The notes beneath the pieces were generated by a model. The model had not been told where the DNA came from, did no database searches, and worked only from the letters and a program-made list of their open reading frames with translations. Positions 52,301 through 64,000 of a stretch of DNA of 64,000 nt are shown piece by piece (within the stretch, counting starts at the first letter, position 1; every line of letters starts with the position of its first letter). Origin of the DNA: Salminus brasiliensis (taxonomy: Eukaryota > Chordata > Actinopteri > Characiformes > Bryconidae); assembly GCF_030463535.1 (NCBI RefSeq), contig NC_132901.1:7880959-7944958 (forward strand), written 5' to 3'. The position numbers and the translations under genes were made by a program.

Positions 52301-55300
52301 TCGGAGCAAGGCAAAAGGACGAGGGTAGAGTAAGTAAAATAGTATGGCGGTCAAAGGCCTCAGTTTTATGATGAAGGTGGATTGAGTTAAAGTGACGGTG
52401 AGTTTAAGCCTTTGCCTTAGGATACAAAGGAAGGTTCAGTAAAAGTGAGTTTCAACATTAGCCATCAGCCTGATGATTTGGATACACATGGCCTCGGCCT
52501 ACTGAGGAATGCACATCTAAGTAGAATGGTCATGACTGCATGGAATGGGTTAAATGAAAGTAAAAGTTTAAAAATAATAATTTGGTGTGTTGCTTATTGA
52601 GATAGAGGGAGGGATGGGGTTAATTTGTTTTAGTACAAGAATGAGATTTGAGTTGTTTCATGTGAGGGGTTCGAATGAGGATGGAGTGATTTTGTATAAT
52701 GGTTGGAGGAAGGATGGGGTTATTTCATTTTAGGGTTTGTGAGAGAAGGTGGTGGGGTTTGTATTAGAGTATGAATGGAAATGGGTTATTTTATTTTGGG
52801 GTTAGGCGGCGGATGGGGTTATTTGTTTTCATGGTTAGAATGATGTTAAGGTTATGTTGTACTAGGTTAAGAGGGAGGACAGAGTTATTTTGTATTAGGA
52901 CTATTTGGTTTGGTTCACTAAAAGATGAATTTGGTTGAAGTCTTAGGTTAATGGTGAGATTCGAGCGAGCAAGAATAGGTTCATAGATATTTTTTTGATG
53001 TAGAGGGTCGGAGCAATGCAAAAGGACGAGGGTAGAGTAAGTAAAATAGTATGGCGGTCAAAGGCCTCAGTTTTATGATGAAGGTGGATTGAGTTAAAGT
53101 GACGGTGAGCTTAAGCCTTTGCCTTAGGATACAAAGGAAGGTTCAGTAAAAGTGAGTTTCAACATTAGCCATCAGCCTCATGATTTGGATACACATGGCC
53201 TCGGCCTACTGAGGAATGCACATCTAAGTAGAATGGTCATGACTGCATGGAATGGGTTAAATGAAAGTAAAAGTTTAAAAATAATAATTTGGTGTGTTGC
53301 TTATTGAGATAGAGGGAGGGATGGGGTTAATTTGTTTTAGGACAAGAATGAGATTGGAGTTGTTTCATGTGAGGGGTTCGAATGAGGATGGGGAGTGATT
53401 TTGTATAATGGTTGGAGGAAGGATGGTGTTATTTCATTTTAGGGTTGGAGAGAGAAGGTGGTGGGGTTTGTATTAGAGTATGAATGAAAATGGGTTATTT
53501 TATTTTGGGGTTAGACGGCGGATGGGGTTATTTGGTTTCATGGTTAGAATGATGTTAAGGTTATGTTGTACTAGGTTAAGAGGGAGGACAGAGTTATTTT
53601 GTATTAGGACTATTTGGTTTGGTTCACTAAAAGATGAATTTGGTTGAAGCCTTAGGTTAATGGTGAGATTCGAGCGAGCAAGAATAGGTTCAGAGCTAGA
53701 CTTATGATGTAGAGGGTCGGAGCAAGGCAAAAGGACGAGGGTAGAGTAAGTAAAATAGTATGGCGGTCAAAGGCCTCAGGTTTATGATGAAGGTGGATTG
53801 AGTTAAAGTGACCGTGAGCTTAGGCCTTTGCCTTAGGATACAAAGGAAGGTTCAGTAAAAGTGAATTTCAGCATTAGCCATCAGCCTGATGATTTGGATA
53901 CACATGGCCTCGGCCTACTGAGGAATGCACATCTAAGTAGAATGGTCATGACTGCATGGAATGGGTTAAATGAAAGTAAAAGTTTACAAATAATAATTTG
54001 GTGTGTTGCTTATTGAGATAGAGGGAGGGATGGGGTTAATTTGTTTTAGGACAAGAATGAGATTGGAATTGTTTCATGTGAGGGGTTCGAATGAGGATGG
54101 AGTGATTTTGTTTAATGGTTGGAGGAAGGATGGGGTTATTTCATTTTAGGTTTTGTGAGAGAAGGTGGTGGGGTTTGTATTAGAGTATGAATTGAAATGG
54201 GTTATTTTATTTTGGGGTTAGACGGCGGATGGGGTTATTTGGTTTCATGGTTAGAATGATGTTAAGGTTATGTTGTACTAGGTTAAGAGGGAGGACAGAG
54301 TTATTTTGTATTAGGACTACTTGGTTTGGTCACAAAAAGATGAATTTGGTTGAAGCCTTAGGTTAATGGTGAGATTCGAACGAGCAAGAATAGGTTCAGA
54401 GCTAGACTTTTGATGTAGAGGGTCGGAGCAAGGCAAAAAGACGAGGGTAGAGTAAGTAAATTTAGGTAGCGTAAGTAAAAAAGTATGGCGGTGAAAGTGT
54501 GTTTAGTGCAGATGTGATCTAGGAAGAGTGAGTAACAGCAGCTTTGTAAACGAGGCCTCAGGTTTATGATGGAGGTGGATTGTGTTAAAGTTACTGTGAG
54601 CTTAGGCCTTTGCCTTAGGAAGGTTCAGAAAAAGTGAATTTCAACATTGGCCATCAGCCTGATGATTTGGATACACATGGCCTCGGCCTACTGAGGAATG
54701 CACATCTAAGTAGAATGGTCATGACTGCATGGAATGGGTTAAATGAAAGCAAAAGTTTAAAAATAATAATTTGGTGTGTTGCTTATTGAGATAGAGGGAG
54801 GGATGGGGTTAATTTGTTTTAGTACAAGAATGAGATTTGAGTTGTTTCATGTGAGGGGTTCGAATGAGGATGGAGTGATTTTGTATAATGGTTGGAGGAA
54901 GGATGGGGTTATTTCATTTTAGGGTTTGTGAGAGAAGGTGGTGGGGTTTGTATTAGAGTATGAATGGAAATGGGTTATTTTATTTTGGGGTTAGACGGCG
55001 GATGGGGTTATTTGTTTTCATGGTTAGAATGATGTTAAGGTTATGTTGTACTAGGTTAAGAGGGAGGACAGAGTTATTTTGTATTAGGACTATTTGGTTT
55101 GGTTCACTAAAAGATGAATTTGGTTGAAGCCTTAGGTTAATGGTGAGATTCGAGCGAGCAAGAATAGGTTCAGAGCTAGACTTATGATGTAGAGGGTCGG
55201 AGCAAGGCAAAAGGACGAGGGTAGAGTAAGTAAAATAGTATGGCGGTCAAAGGCCTCAGTTTTATGATGAAGGTGGATTGAGTTAAAGTGACGGTGAGTT

Positions 55301-56330
55301 TAAGCCTTTGCCTTAGGATACAAAGGAAGGTTCAGTAAAAGTGAGTTTCAACATTAGCCATCAGCCTGATGATTTGGATACACATGGCCTCGGCCTACTG
55401 AGGAATGCACATCTAAGTAGAATGGTCATGACTGCATGGAATGGGTTAAATGAAAGTAAAAGTTTAAAAATAATAATTTGGTGTGTTGCTTATTGAGATA
55501 GAGGGAGGGATGGGGTTAATTTGTTTTAGTACAAGAATGAGATTTGAGTTGTTTCATGTGAGGGGTTCGAATGAGGATGGAGTGATTTTGTATAATGGTT
55601 GGAGGAAGGATGGGGTTATTTCATTTTAGGGTTTGTGAGAGAAGGTGGTGGGGTTTGTATTAGAGTATGAATGGAAATGGGTTATGTTATTTTGGGGTTA
55701 GACGGCGGATGGGGTTATTTGTTTTCATGGTTAGAATGATGTTAAGGTTATGTTGTACTAGGTTAAGAGGGAGGACAGAGTTATTTTGTATTAGGACTAT
55801 TTGGTTTGGTTCACTAAAAGATGAATTTGGTTGAAGCCTTAGGTTAATGGTGAGATTCGAGCGAGCAAGAATAGGTTCAGAGCTAGACTTATGATGTAGA
55901 GGGTCGGAGCAAGGCAAATGGACGAGGGTAGAGTAAGTAAAATAGTATGGCGGTCAAAGGCCTCAGTTTTATGATGAAGGTGGATTGAGTTAAAGTGACG
56001 GTGAGCTTAAGCCTTTGCCTTAGGATACAAAGGAAGGTTCAGTAAAAGTGAGTTTCAACATTAGCCATCAGCCTGATGATTTGGATACACATGGCCTCGG
56101 CCTACTGAGGAATGCACATCTAAGTAGAATGGTCATGACTGCATGGAATGGGTTAAATGAAAGTAAAAGTTTAAAAATAATAATTTGGTGTGTTGCTTAT
56201 TGAGATAGAGGGAGGGATGGGGTTAATTTGTTTTAGTACAAGAATGAGGTTTGAGTTGTTTCATGTGAGGGGTTCGAATGAGGATGGAGTGATTTTGTAT
56301 AATGGTTGGAGGAAGGATGGGGTTATTTTA
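49310..56330. repeat. Satellite array, unit 3, running into the second H1 flank
   Basis: About 7 kb of the same family, more varied than the arrays above. Equivalent positions at 50670, 51377, 52084, 52791, 53500, 54980 and 55687 are spaced 707, 707, 707, 709, 1480 and 707 bp. The first monomer keeps the 99 bp lost from units 1 and 2 (between 49816 and 49915). Long-type monomers with the AGTAACAGCAGC insert occur near 50150-50230 and 54460-54545. The clean 2191-bp order of the first array is absent. Confidence 0.94.
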
Positions 56331-56619
56331 TTTAGGGTTGGAGAGAGAAAATGGTTATTTTCTATTAGGGTTAAAATGAAAAATGGGGTTTTAGGGTTTA
56401 AATGAGCTTGGGTTTATTTTGTATTGGGGTTAGAGTGAAGGTGCAGTTATTTTGTATTAGGCTTGAAAAAGGGCATGATAGTTTTATGTTATGTTTAGAA
56501 TAAGTTTTGTCTTTTTTTTTTTGTTATTTTGTTTTTTGTGTTTTAGGGTTGGGGGGGTGTATGCAGTTATTTTGTGTTAGGGTTAGTATGAGATTTTTGG
56601 CTATGGTATATTGGGTGTG
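56331..56619. repeat. Degenerate satellite edge beside second H1
   Basis: Counterpart of 12771-13070, nearly identical to it, although the regular satellite in front differs. It ends at the same abrupt switch to GC-rich DNA. Confidence 0.7.
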
Positions 56620-57082
56620 TTACGAGTGCGTATTAGGGGACCTATGGAGAGCCGTTCCGAGTGTGGAAGCGCCGGTGACAAAGACGCATCGACGGTGGAA
56701 GTCATACTGCGCACACACGGCAACACTGTGCTTTACACACTCCTCAAGGTCGCCTTGCACGACGAGCAAAACAACGCACCCACGTCTCGGATGCCCAGCA
56801 CGCTCTCGACGAGGCTCTCCTCCAACGCACCGGATAACACTCGCCCAGTTCGTGGCACCTTTTGTCGCCGTTTTCCACCGATTAGCACGCCAAATGCGCC
56901 GCCGCCCGTTCGGCACGCCGGTAGCGTGGCACGCTTCGGTGAGCGCCGTATTAAACGCGGCGTCGTTACGCTGCCCTTCCCGTCTTCTCAACACACGGTG
57001 GATCCTCTCGGAGACGAAAGAGCATTTCTACGCTCGCCAAGTTGAGCTTTCACCCATATTTAGCTCGACAAACGCCGAGAGA
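56620..57082. other. GC-rich H1 5' flank, copy 2
   Basis: Near-identical to 13071-13533. Two visible differences are GGATCC for GGAGCC (about 57000) and TTTAGCTC for TTTCGCTC (about 57060). No gene recognised. Confidence 0.55.
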
Positions 57083-57167
57083 AAACACAAGTGCGAGACT
57101 GTCGCTGCCACACGGCTGTGCGGCATCGAGCGAGTTGAGTCTACAACGTTCTCATGTGGCTTTTAAG
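57083..57167 (+). promoter_or_regulatory. H1 promoter, copy 2
   Basis: AAACACA box (57083-57089) and TTTTAAG (57161-57167), unchanged from copy 1. Confidence 0.7.
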
Positions 57168-57250
57168 GGCCGGCCCCCTCGCTGCAGCGGGAGGTTCTAC
57201 AGAACGCTGCAGCAGTTTGTGCTCACTCGCGCTCACAGCAAAGCAGAACA

Positions 57251-57874
57251 ATGGCAGAAGTCGCTCCAGCCCCAGCCGCCTCGGCGCCCGCCAAGGCCCC
57301 CAAGAAGAAGGCCGCCGCCCGCCCCAAGAAAGCCGGCCCCAGCGTGGGCGAGCTCATCGTCAAGGCCGTCTCGGCTTCCAAGGAGAGGAGCGGCGTGTCT
57401 CTCGCCGCCCTGAAGAAAGCCCTGGCTGCCGGCGGCTACGACGTCGAGAAGAACAACTCACGCGTTAAGCTCGCCGTCAAGAGCCTCGTCACCAAGGGCA
57501 CTCTGGTGCAGACCAAAGGCACCGGCGCGTCGGGCTCTTTCAAGCTTAACAAGAAGCAGACCGAGGCAAAGAAGAAGCCGGCCGCCAAGAAACCGGCACC
57601 TAAAGCTAAGAAGCCGGCCGCCAAGAAACCAGCCGCGGCCAAGAAGCCCAAGAAGGTAGCAGCCAAGAAACCCACTGCGGCTAAGAAATCCCCCAAGAAG
57701 GCCAAGAAGCCCGTCGCGGCCGCTAAGAAGGCAGCGAAGAGCCCCAAGAAGGCCAAGAAGCCGGCGGCTCCCAAAAAGGCGATCAAGAGCCCAAAGAAAG
57801 CCAAAACGGTCAAGCCTAAAGCAGCTAAGCCCAAGGCGGCGAAGGCGAAAAAGGCTGCCCCTAAGAAGAAGTAA
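57251..57874 (+). CDS. Histone H1, linker histone (copy 2)
   Basis: Same 207-residue linker histone as at 13702, offset 43549 bp. The only protein difference I see is Ile for Thr at residue 178 (ATC at 57782-57784 versus ACC), two residues before the S180 SPKK motif in the Lys-rich tail. The globular domain (about 29-102) is identical. One leader base differs as well (GCTCACAGC for GCTCTCAGC). Promoter and stem-loop are intact. Confidence 0.98.
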   Translation: MAEVAPAPAASAPAKAPKKKAAARPKKAGPSVGELIVKAVSASKERSGVSLAALKKALAAGGYDVEKNNSRVKLAVKSLVTKGTLVQTKGTGASGSFKLNKKQTEAKKKPAAKKPAPKAKKPAAKKPAAAKKPKKVAAKKPTAAKKSPKKAKKPVAAAKKAAKSPKKAKKPAAPKKAIKSPKKAKTVKPKAAKPKAAKAKKAAPKKK

Positions 57875-57917
57875 ACAGTAACGCCGTTTACCTTCATGTC
57901 TTGTTTCTCTATTCAAC

Positions 57918-57959
57918 GGCTCTTTTAAGAGCCACCCACAGTTTCATAAAAAAACAGCT
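57918..57959 (+). terminator. Histone 3' stem-loop and downstream element, H1 copy 2
   Basis: GGCTCTTTTAAGAGCC (57918-57933), ACCCA, then the A-rich ACAGCT stretch as in copy 1. Confidence 0.95.
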
Positions 57960-58294
57960 TTTTTCCCCCCTTGTTACTGCATAATGAATTGATTGTTAAA
58001 AAAAAAAAAACACTCAACAACACAAAAATAGCTCTCATTACTTTCCCCACACAATAATTATATATGATCAATATATATATATTTTTTTGGTTTGGTCATA
58101 CGTGTTACATTTGAGCGGGAAAGGGAAAGAAAACGCGGGGCACGAGTGGGGGTAAATGTTTCTTTCTTTAACCCGTTTTCTTTCTTCCTTTCTCTCTCTC
58201 GCTCACACAGACACACAGCACGAGAGGAGGGAGGGGGTCGGGTAGGAAAGCGAGCAGAGGTGGGAGGACGCTAGAGTCTGACGGCGGAAATGCG
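57960..58294. other. H1-H2A intergenic region, copy 2
   Basis: Matches 14411-14745 apart from homopolymer and short indels around 57998-58090. The E2F-like GCGGGAAA is at 58115-58122. No gene. Confidence 0.5.
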
Positions 58295-58805
<511 letters not shown>

Positions 58806-58839
58806 ATTGGCGCTCTCCGTTGATTTATCTATACACAAA

Positions 58840-58876
58840 GGCTCTTTTAAGAGCCACCCATTTTTTCTAAGAAAAG
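58840..58876 (+). terminator. Histone 3' stem-loop and downstream element, H2A copy 2
   Basis: GGCTCTTTTAAGAGCC (58840-58855), ACCCA, and AAGAAAAG. Confidence 0.96.
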
Positions 58877-59065
58877 TGCTGCTCCTTTACAAACAACACT
58901 ACATATTCTTCACGTGATTTCCAACTGCATAAAAAAATAATAGCTTTATGAACCGAGTTATTATATAAACACACTGCCATGCAATACACAATTGCCCTTT
59001 TTCATATATTTCACGTACTGAGATCAACACCCATGCATATGTGCATGTATACACACATTCTCTCG

Positions 59066-59117
<52 letters not shown>

Positions 59118-59270
59118 GTGTTTAATGTTCGCTGTAATGTACAGTACATTGATTAGTTTGATCATATTATTGTTCTTATTATTATATATTCTTTTAATGC
59201 TTTTTTTTTTCTTTGTTGTTTTGTATTACAGGAGCCCGCCGTTTTGCTTTTAGGTTTGAAAAGAAGACGC
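58877..59270. other. H2A-H3 intergenic region, copy 2
   Basis: Copy of 15328-15701 with the (CA)n run expanded to about 20 units (59074-59114). No gene. Confidence 0.7.
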
Positions 59271-59840
<570 letters not shown>

Positions 59841-59875
59841 ACAGAGCGCTTCGACGTTTACCTGAAATACCCAAC

Positions 59876-59896
59876 GGCTCTTTTAAGAGCCACCTA
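59876..59896 (+). terminator. Histone 3' stem-loop, H3 copy 2
   Basis: GGCTCTTTTAAGAGCC (59876-59891) followed by ACCTA, as after the first H3. No strong U7-type element. Confidence 0.92.
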
Positions 59897-60567
59897 CCCG
59901 TGTCCGCGCCGAAACAGCAAATGTCCGCCTCACCTCGGTGTTGCGTTTATATAATGTAAGGCTATTATGACGCGCGCGCGCTTCTAAGTTCCATAGGGCT
60001 GCGCGAGCAAAACCAGCCGTAAGACAGTGGTTGTAAAGTTTAGCAAAAAAAACAACAACTAATATATATGTGTATATATATATATATTATAACGTTTTGT
60101 ACAACATTTCACATCAAAATCGCCATATTTAACATGTGTTTTAATACATATTAATACGTTTCTTTAAATACCTAGCAATATGATTATACATATTTAATAG
60201 TTTGGAAACAGTTCATTCACCCCAGCAAAAAGTTGAAGCCACTGCTACTTCAGTAGAACACTACACTTTACACTATGTAGTGTTTAGGCCGGTTTTGGCC
60301 TATTACAAACGGCATTTGACATGGATGGAGCGTGGATCCCACCGCGTGGTGAAACTATACAACTGCAAGCACAGTTTCAGAGAGCAATGTATGTGTATAT
60401 TTATATAATGAGAGCTTGATTTTGGGTACCTACGTTTCATACATATGCAAAATGAGTTTGATTCCATAGAGAGTAAGCGAGACCAGCTGTGGGGCCGCAG
60501 TAAAGGAGTTAAGTGTATATTCCGGAGAGGACCACCGTTGTTGTGGGAACGCAGACATATGTCATGG
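59897..60567. other. Post-H3 spacer, proximal part, copy 2
   Basis: Counterpart of 16328-16983 with small indels in the AT-rich stretch near 60050-60120. It shows that the sequence left of the 16914 breakpoint always accompanies H3. No gene. Confidence 0.7.
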
Positions 60568-62765
60568 ATGGAGCGTGGATGCCATCGTGTGGTCAAACTA
60601 GGCAAATGCAAACGTTAACTACGTAGATTTATTCGTGTATGTGTGTGAATGTAACAGCTTTTTTCATTTGATAGATGGTTGTGAACTCCAGTACGTCTAC
60701 TAAATCATTTGTATTGCGGTGTTATTTTGGTTAGTGTTTTTTAAAGTACATTTTAAAAAATGTTTCTATTGAAGCATACTTCAGTTCAGGGCATTTTAGT
60801 AGCCAGCATGGTTACCAGTTCTCATGCTGCCAGGCAATGAAATGGAAACTTAATTTAGGGTAATTTTATACACATTAAATATGATTGTTAACTGCACCAA
60901 CAAATCTAAAAAGTAATTACGTGTCTTACGTGATGATTTTCGTTTGGGCTTGGGTTTCATTTCAACAATATGCTAACGATAACATACTCCAGACTGTATA
61001 ATCTCCTTCCACAACTAGATAAAATGTCTTGTTTTGAAGAACGCTTGATAGAAGTCTTTAATAAAGGCACTTTATTAGCCATCATGACAACCAAACAGCA
61101 TGCAGTTATGTAAAAAGCCACCAATTTACTCACTGCTAGAAGCCATTGAGACAAACTATAGAGTAGTGCACTTCTATGTAGGACCTTTATTTCCTTTTCT
61201 TTAGAGCCCTTAAACTCTGTGTATTAGCTTATATTGAGGTTACCATAATAATCATAAATCAGTAAAAAACACCGCTCATCTGCTATCAAGACCTGACCGA
61301 GGAGCTGGAGGCCAGTGGAGCAAAGCTAAAATATGGAAAAGCATACGCACCCTCAAATTGGTGCAAAAAAAAATAAATAATAATTTTAATCATTCAAGGC
61401 ATAGGTAAGTAACAAATGAATACAAAAGTGCTAACAAAAGTGAATGAAAAGCCAGCCGTACTCACTTGTGAATTCGCTTTTTTGATTTTGCTTCTTTAAA
61501 CGTCTCTGTGGACCAAAAAAAAAAAGATTAATTGTTTTACATTTTAACCACACGATGGCATCCACGCTCCATTTACGTACTATGACCACAGACTTAAAGC
61601 TTAGCCCTGAAACTCCATCAGAAGCCTAAAAGACTTGACTAGAGAAGTGCACTTCTGTGTAGTGTATACAGTGTAAGGGATTTAGGAAGTGCCCTATTGC
61701 AAACGTCACCGTTGTTTTGGTATCGTGGATATATGTCATGGATGGAGCGTGGATGCCATCGTGTGGTCAAACTCGCAAATGCAAACGCTAAAAACATAGA
61801 TGTATACGTGTATGTGTGTGAATGTTACAGCTTTTACATATGACAGATGGTTGTGAACTCCAGTAAGTCTACTAAGATCTACCAAGGAACATTTGGGCAT
61901 TTTAGTAGCCAGCATGATAACCAGTTGTCATGCTACCAGGCAATGAAAACTTAATTTAGGGCACTGCAATTTTTATACACATTAAATATGATTGTTAACT
62001 GCACCAATACATCTAAAAAGTCATTACATGTCTTGCGGGATGATTTTTGTTTGGGTTTTAACAATATGCTAATGATAAAGTAGGACAGAAATTTTTTTTA
62101 CTCCAGACTGTATTACCTCCTTCCACAACTCGATCAAATGGCTTTAGATAAAGAATCCTTGATAGAAGCATTCTTTATTTAAGGCACTTTTTTATCAGTT
62201 AGGTAAAAAGCCAACAATTCGCTCACTACTATAAGCCATTGAGACAAACTGTAGAGTAGTGCAATTCTATGAATGACGTTTTTCCCCTCCCCCTTTAGAG
62301 CCCTTAAATTCTATGCTGTATGGTTATGTGTATGTATGTATGCATCAGCTTATATTGAGGTTAACATAATAATCATAAATCAATAAAGAACACCGCTCAT
62401 CTGCTATCAAGACCTGACTAAGGAGCTAGAGGCCAGTGGAGCAAAGCTACAATTACGAAAAGCATACGCACCATCGGTGCAAAAAAATCATTTTAACCTG
62501 CCAGGTTTAGGTCAGAGACTTTCTTCAAGGCATAGGTAAGTAACAAATGAATACAAAAGTGCTAACAAAAGTGTATCAAAAGCCAGCCGTACTCACTTGT
62601 GAATTAGCTTTTTTGTGCTTCTCAAATTGAACTCTTTCTCTTCTTTCTGATTTTGCTTCTTTAAATGTCTCTGTGGACCAAGAAAAAAAAAACTAAAAAA
62701 AAAGATGAATTGTTTTATATTTTGCAGATTTACATTTTGACCACCAGATGGCATCCACGCTCCAT
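60568..62765. repeat. Spacer modules A1 and A2 after second H3
   Basis: A1 at 60568-61572 and A2 at 61742-62765, with terminal inverted repeats as elsewhere. The A1 interior shares TTGTTTTGAAGAACGC with unit 1, but the A-run AAATAAATAATAAT with units 2 and 3, a mosaic pattern that suggests gene conversion. Confidence 0.78.
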
Positions 62766-63363
62766 TCACGTACTACGACAACAGACTTAAAGCTTAGCCC
62801 TGAAACTCCATCAGAAGCCTAAGGGGTAGGTCTAGCCAAACTGCTTCCCCTCACCCTGACTTCATCATGAGCTCTACACTTACTTTGCTTACCACAATGT
62901 CTTTCCATATTTCTTTATCATCCACTAACTGCAACATATGATAAAAGCAACATTACTTAAAGCAACATTAACTCCCTCTGTGTTTATCTAATCTAGCATG
63001 ACTTTTATTAGAAGATGTAAAGCGAGCCTGAGAAATCCAAGGGGTAAACATGTAGTTTTAGTTGGCCTCATTAGGAGCTTTTCCCTTGTATGCAATAATA
63101 TACCATTTATTCGATTTGTGTTTGTTCTTTCTTTCTTTAAATGTCTCTGTGGACACTATATCTTTAACTTGTAGTGTATTAGATTAACGACTACAATTCC
63201 CATGATGCCTAACTAAAGATTTTTTTGCACCGATGGTGCGTATGCTTTTCGTAATTGTAGCTTTGCTCCACAGGCCTCTAGCTCCTTAGTCAGGTCTTGA
63301 TAGCAGATGAGCGGTGTTCTTTATTGATTTATGATTATTATGTTAACCTCAATATAAGCTGAT
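62344..63363. repeat. 146-bp inverted-repeat pair, last spacer
   Basis: Arms at 62344-62489 and 63218-63363, with one mismatch at 63272. CTCF-like (62741-62754) and ZNF143-like (63190-63209) motifs lie between the arms. Confidence 0.92.
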
Positions 63364-64000
63364 AAAACCTTGCCAAATAAAATTATTTTTGCACAGATTT
63401 AATTGTGTGGGTATGAGACATGTTAGTATTATTCCTACATTCACTTCTCATTGGTGAAGATCTTCTCTAATGGCCAATGTCAGTGTTAACACTTTACTGT
63501 ACATCCTATACATTTGCACTCCTGGACTCTACTAACACTTTATTATTATTACTTAATAATACAGTGTTATTATTAAATTTTTATGTATCGTCATCTGTCC
63601 ACTTCATTTCTTATTTTTCATAACTGCACTGTCCTTCATCTGCAGTTAGTTTCAAATGCATTTTCACATGTATTCTATTTATCTGTCTATATATCTATCT
63701 TGCAGTGTGGGTTCTAACTAGACAAAGGACTCCAAAAGTCATGTTTGTGTTTTTAAACCACAGTATTGACTTTGTCCTCATGTAACTCATGTATAGTGTA
63801 ACTGGGTATCTCAGTATCTTCACCTGGATTTATTGATCCAAAACTGTAGTTTAGTGATGTCAAGGTTCAAATGTTTAAAGTCATGTCATGTTGAATGTTG
63901 TGAGGGAATACGTCTGAAAATATATGGAACCTGGCCTGGCAGATACATATTCTGACCACCAGATGGCATCACTACTCCATTCACGTTCTGCAACTACATA
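63364..64000. other. Spacer running off the window
   Basis: Copy of 19780-20425, including the start of module B2 with its CTCF-like core (63956-63969). By analogy, an H4-H2B unit should follow beyond the window. Confidence 0.75.

Overview
The window is a replication-dependent (canonical) histone gene cluster from a vertebrate, almost certainly a ray-finned fish. It holds twelve intact intronless histone genes, all on the + strand: two each of H1, H2A and H3, and three each of H4 and H2B. Every gene ends in the same 16-nt histone mRNA 3' stem-loop, usually followed by a purine-rich U7-type downstream element. The H1 and H2B proteins resemble what I recall of salmonid histones. The order H4-H2B-H1-H2A-H3 on one strand is the order reported for trout. 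Salmonids or their relatives (Protacanthopterygii) are therefore a reasonable guess, but not proven from this sequence.

Layout: 1-12770 is a satellite array with a 709-bp monomer and a 2191-bp higher-order repeat. 12771-13070 is a degenerate edge of that satellite, and 13071-13701 is GC-rich H1 5' flank. 13702-16271 carries H1, H2A and H3. 16323-23440 is a long spacer built from serially duplicated repeat modules. 23444-25179 carries H4 and H2B, followed by about 0.5 kb of unique spacer and about 3.1 kb of satellite (25667-28732). The block from about 16914 to 28735 (11.82 kb: spacer, H4, H2B, satellite) then repeats. Copy 2 is 28736-40556, almost identical. Copy 3 begins at 40557, is more diverged, and ends in a longer satellite run (about 49310-56330). 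A second H1-H2A-H3 block follows at 57251-59840, and the spacer begins again, running to the window end.

The window thus shows one complete superunit of about 43.5 kb: one H1-H2A-H3 block followed by three H4-H2B blocks. The five genes supply the nucleosome core (H3, H4, H2A, H2B) and linker histone (H1) during S phase. Promoters have the expected parts: a TATA-like box about 30 bp before a plausible cap site; CCAAT boxes for H2A, H3 and H2B; an AAACACA box for H1; and a CRE plus GGTCC element for H4.

The most unusual features are the unequal gene dosage, the exactly shared breakpoint joining satellite to spacer, and the nested repeat hierarchy (about 33 bp, 709 bp, 2191 bp, possibly 4382 bp, 11.8 kb, 43.5 kb). 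Also notable are a perfect 146-bp inverted repeat in each spacer, and recurrent CTCF-like and ZNF143-like motifs in the spacer duplications. No CRISPR array, rRNA, tRNA or prokaryotic feature was seen.
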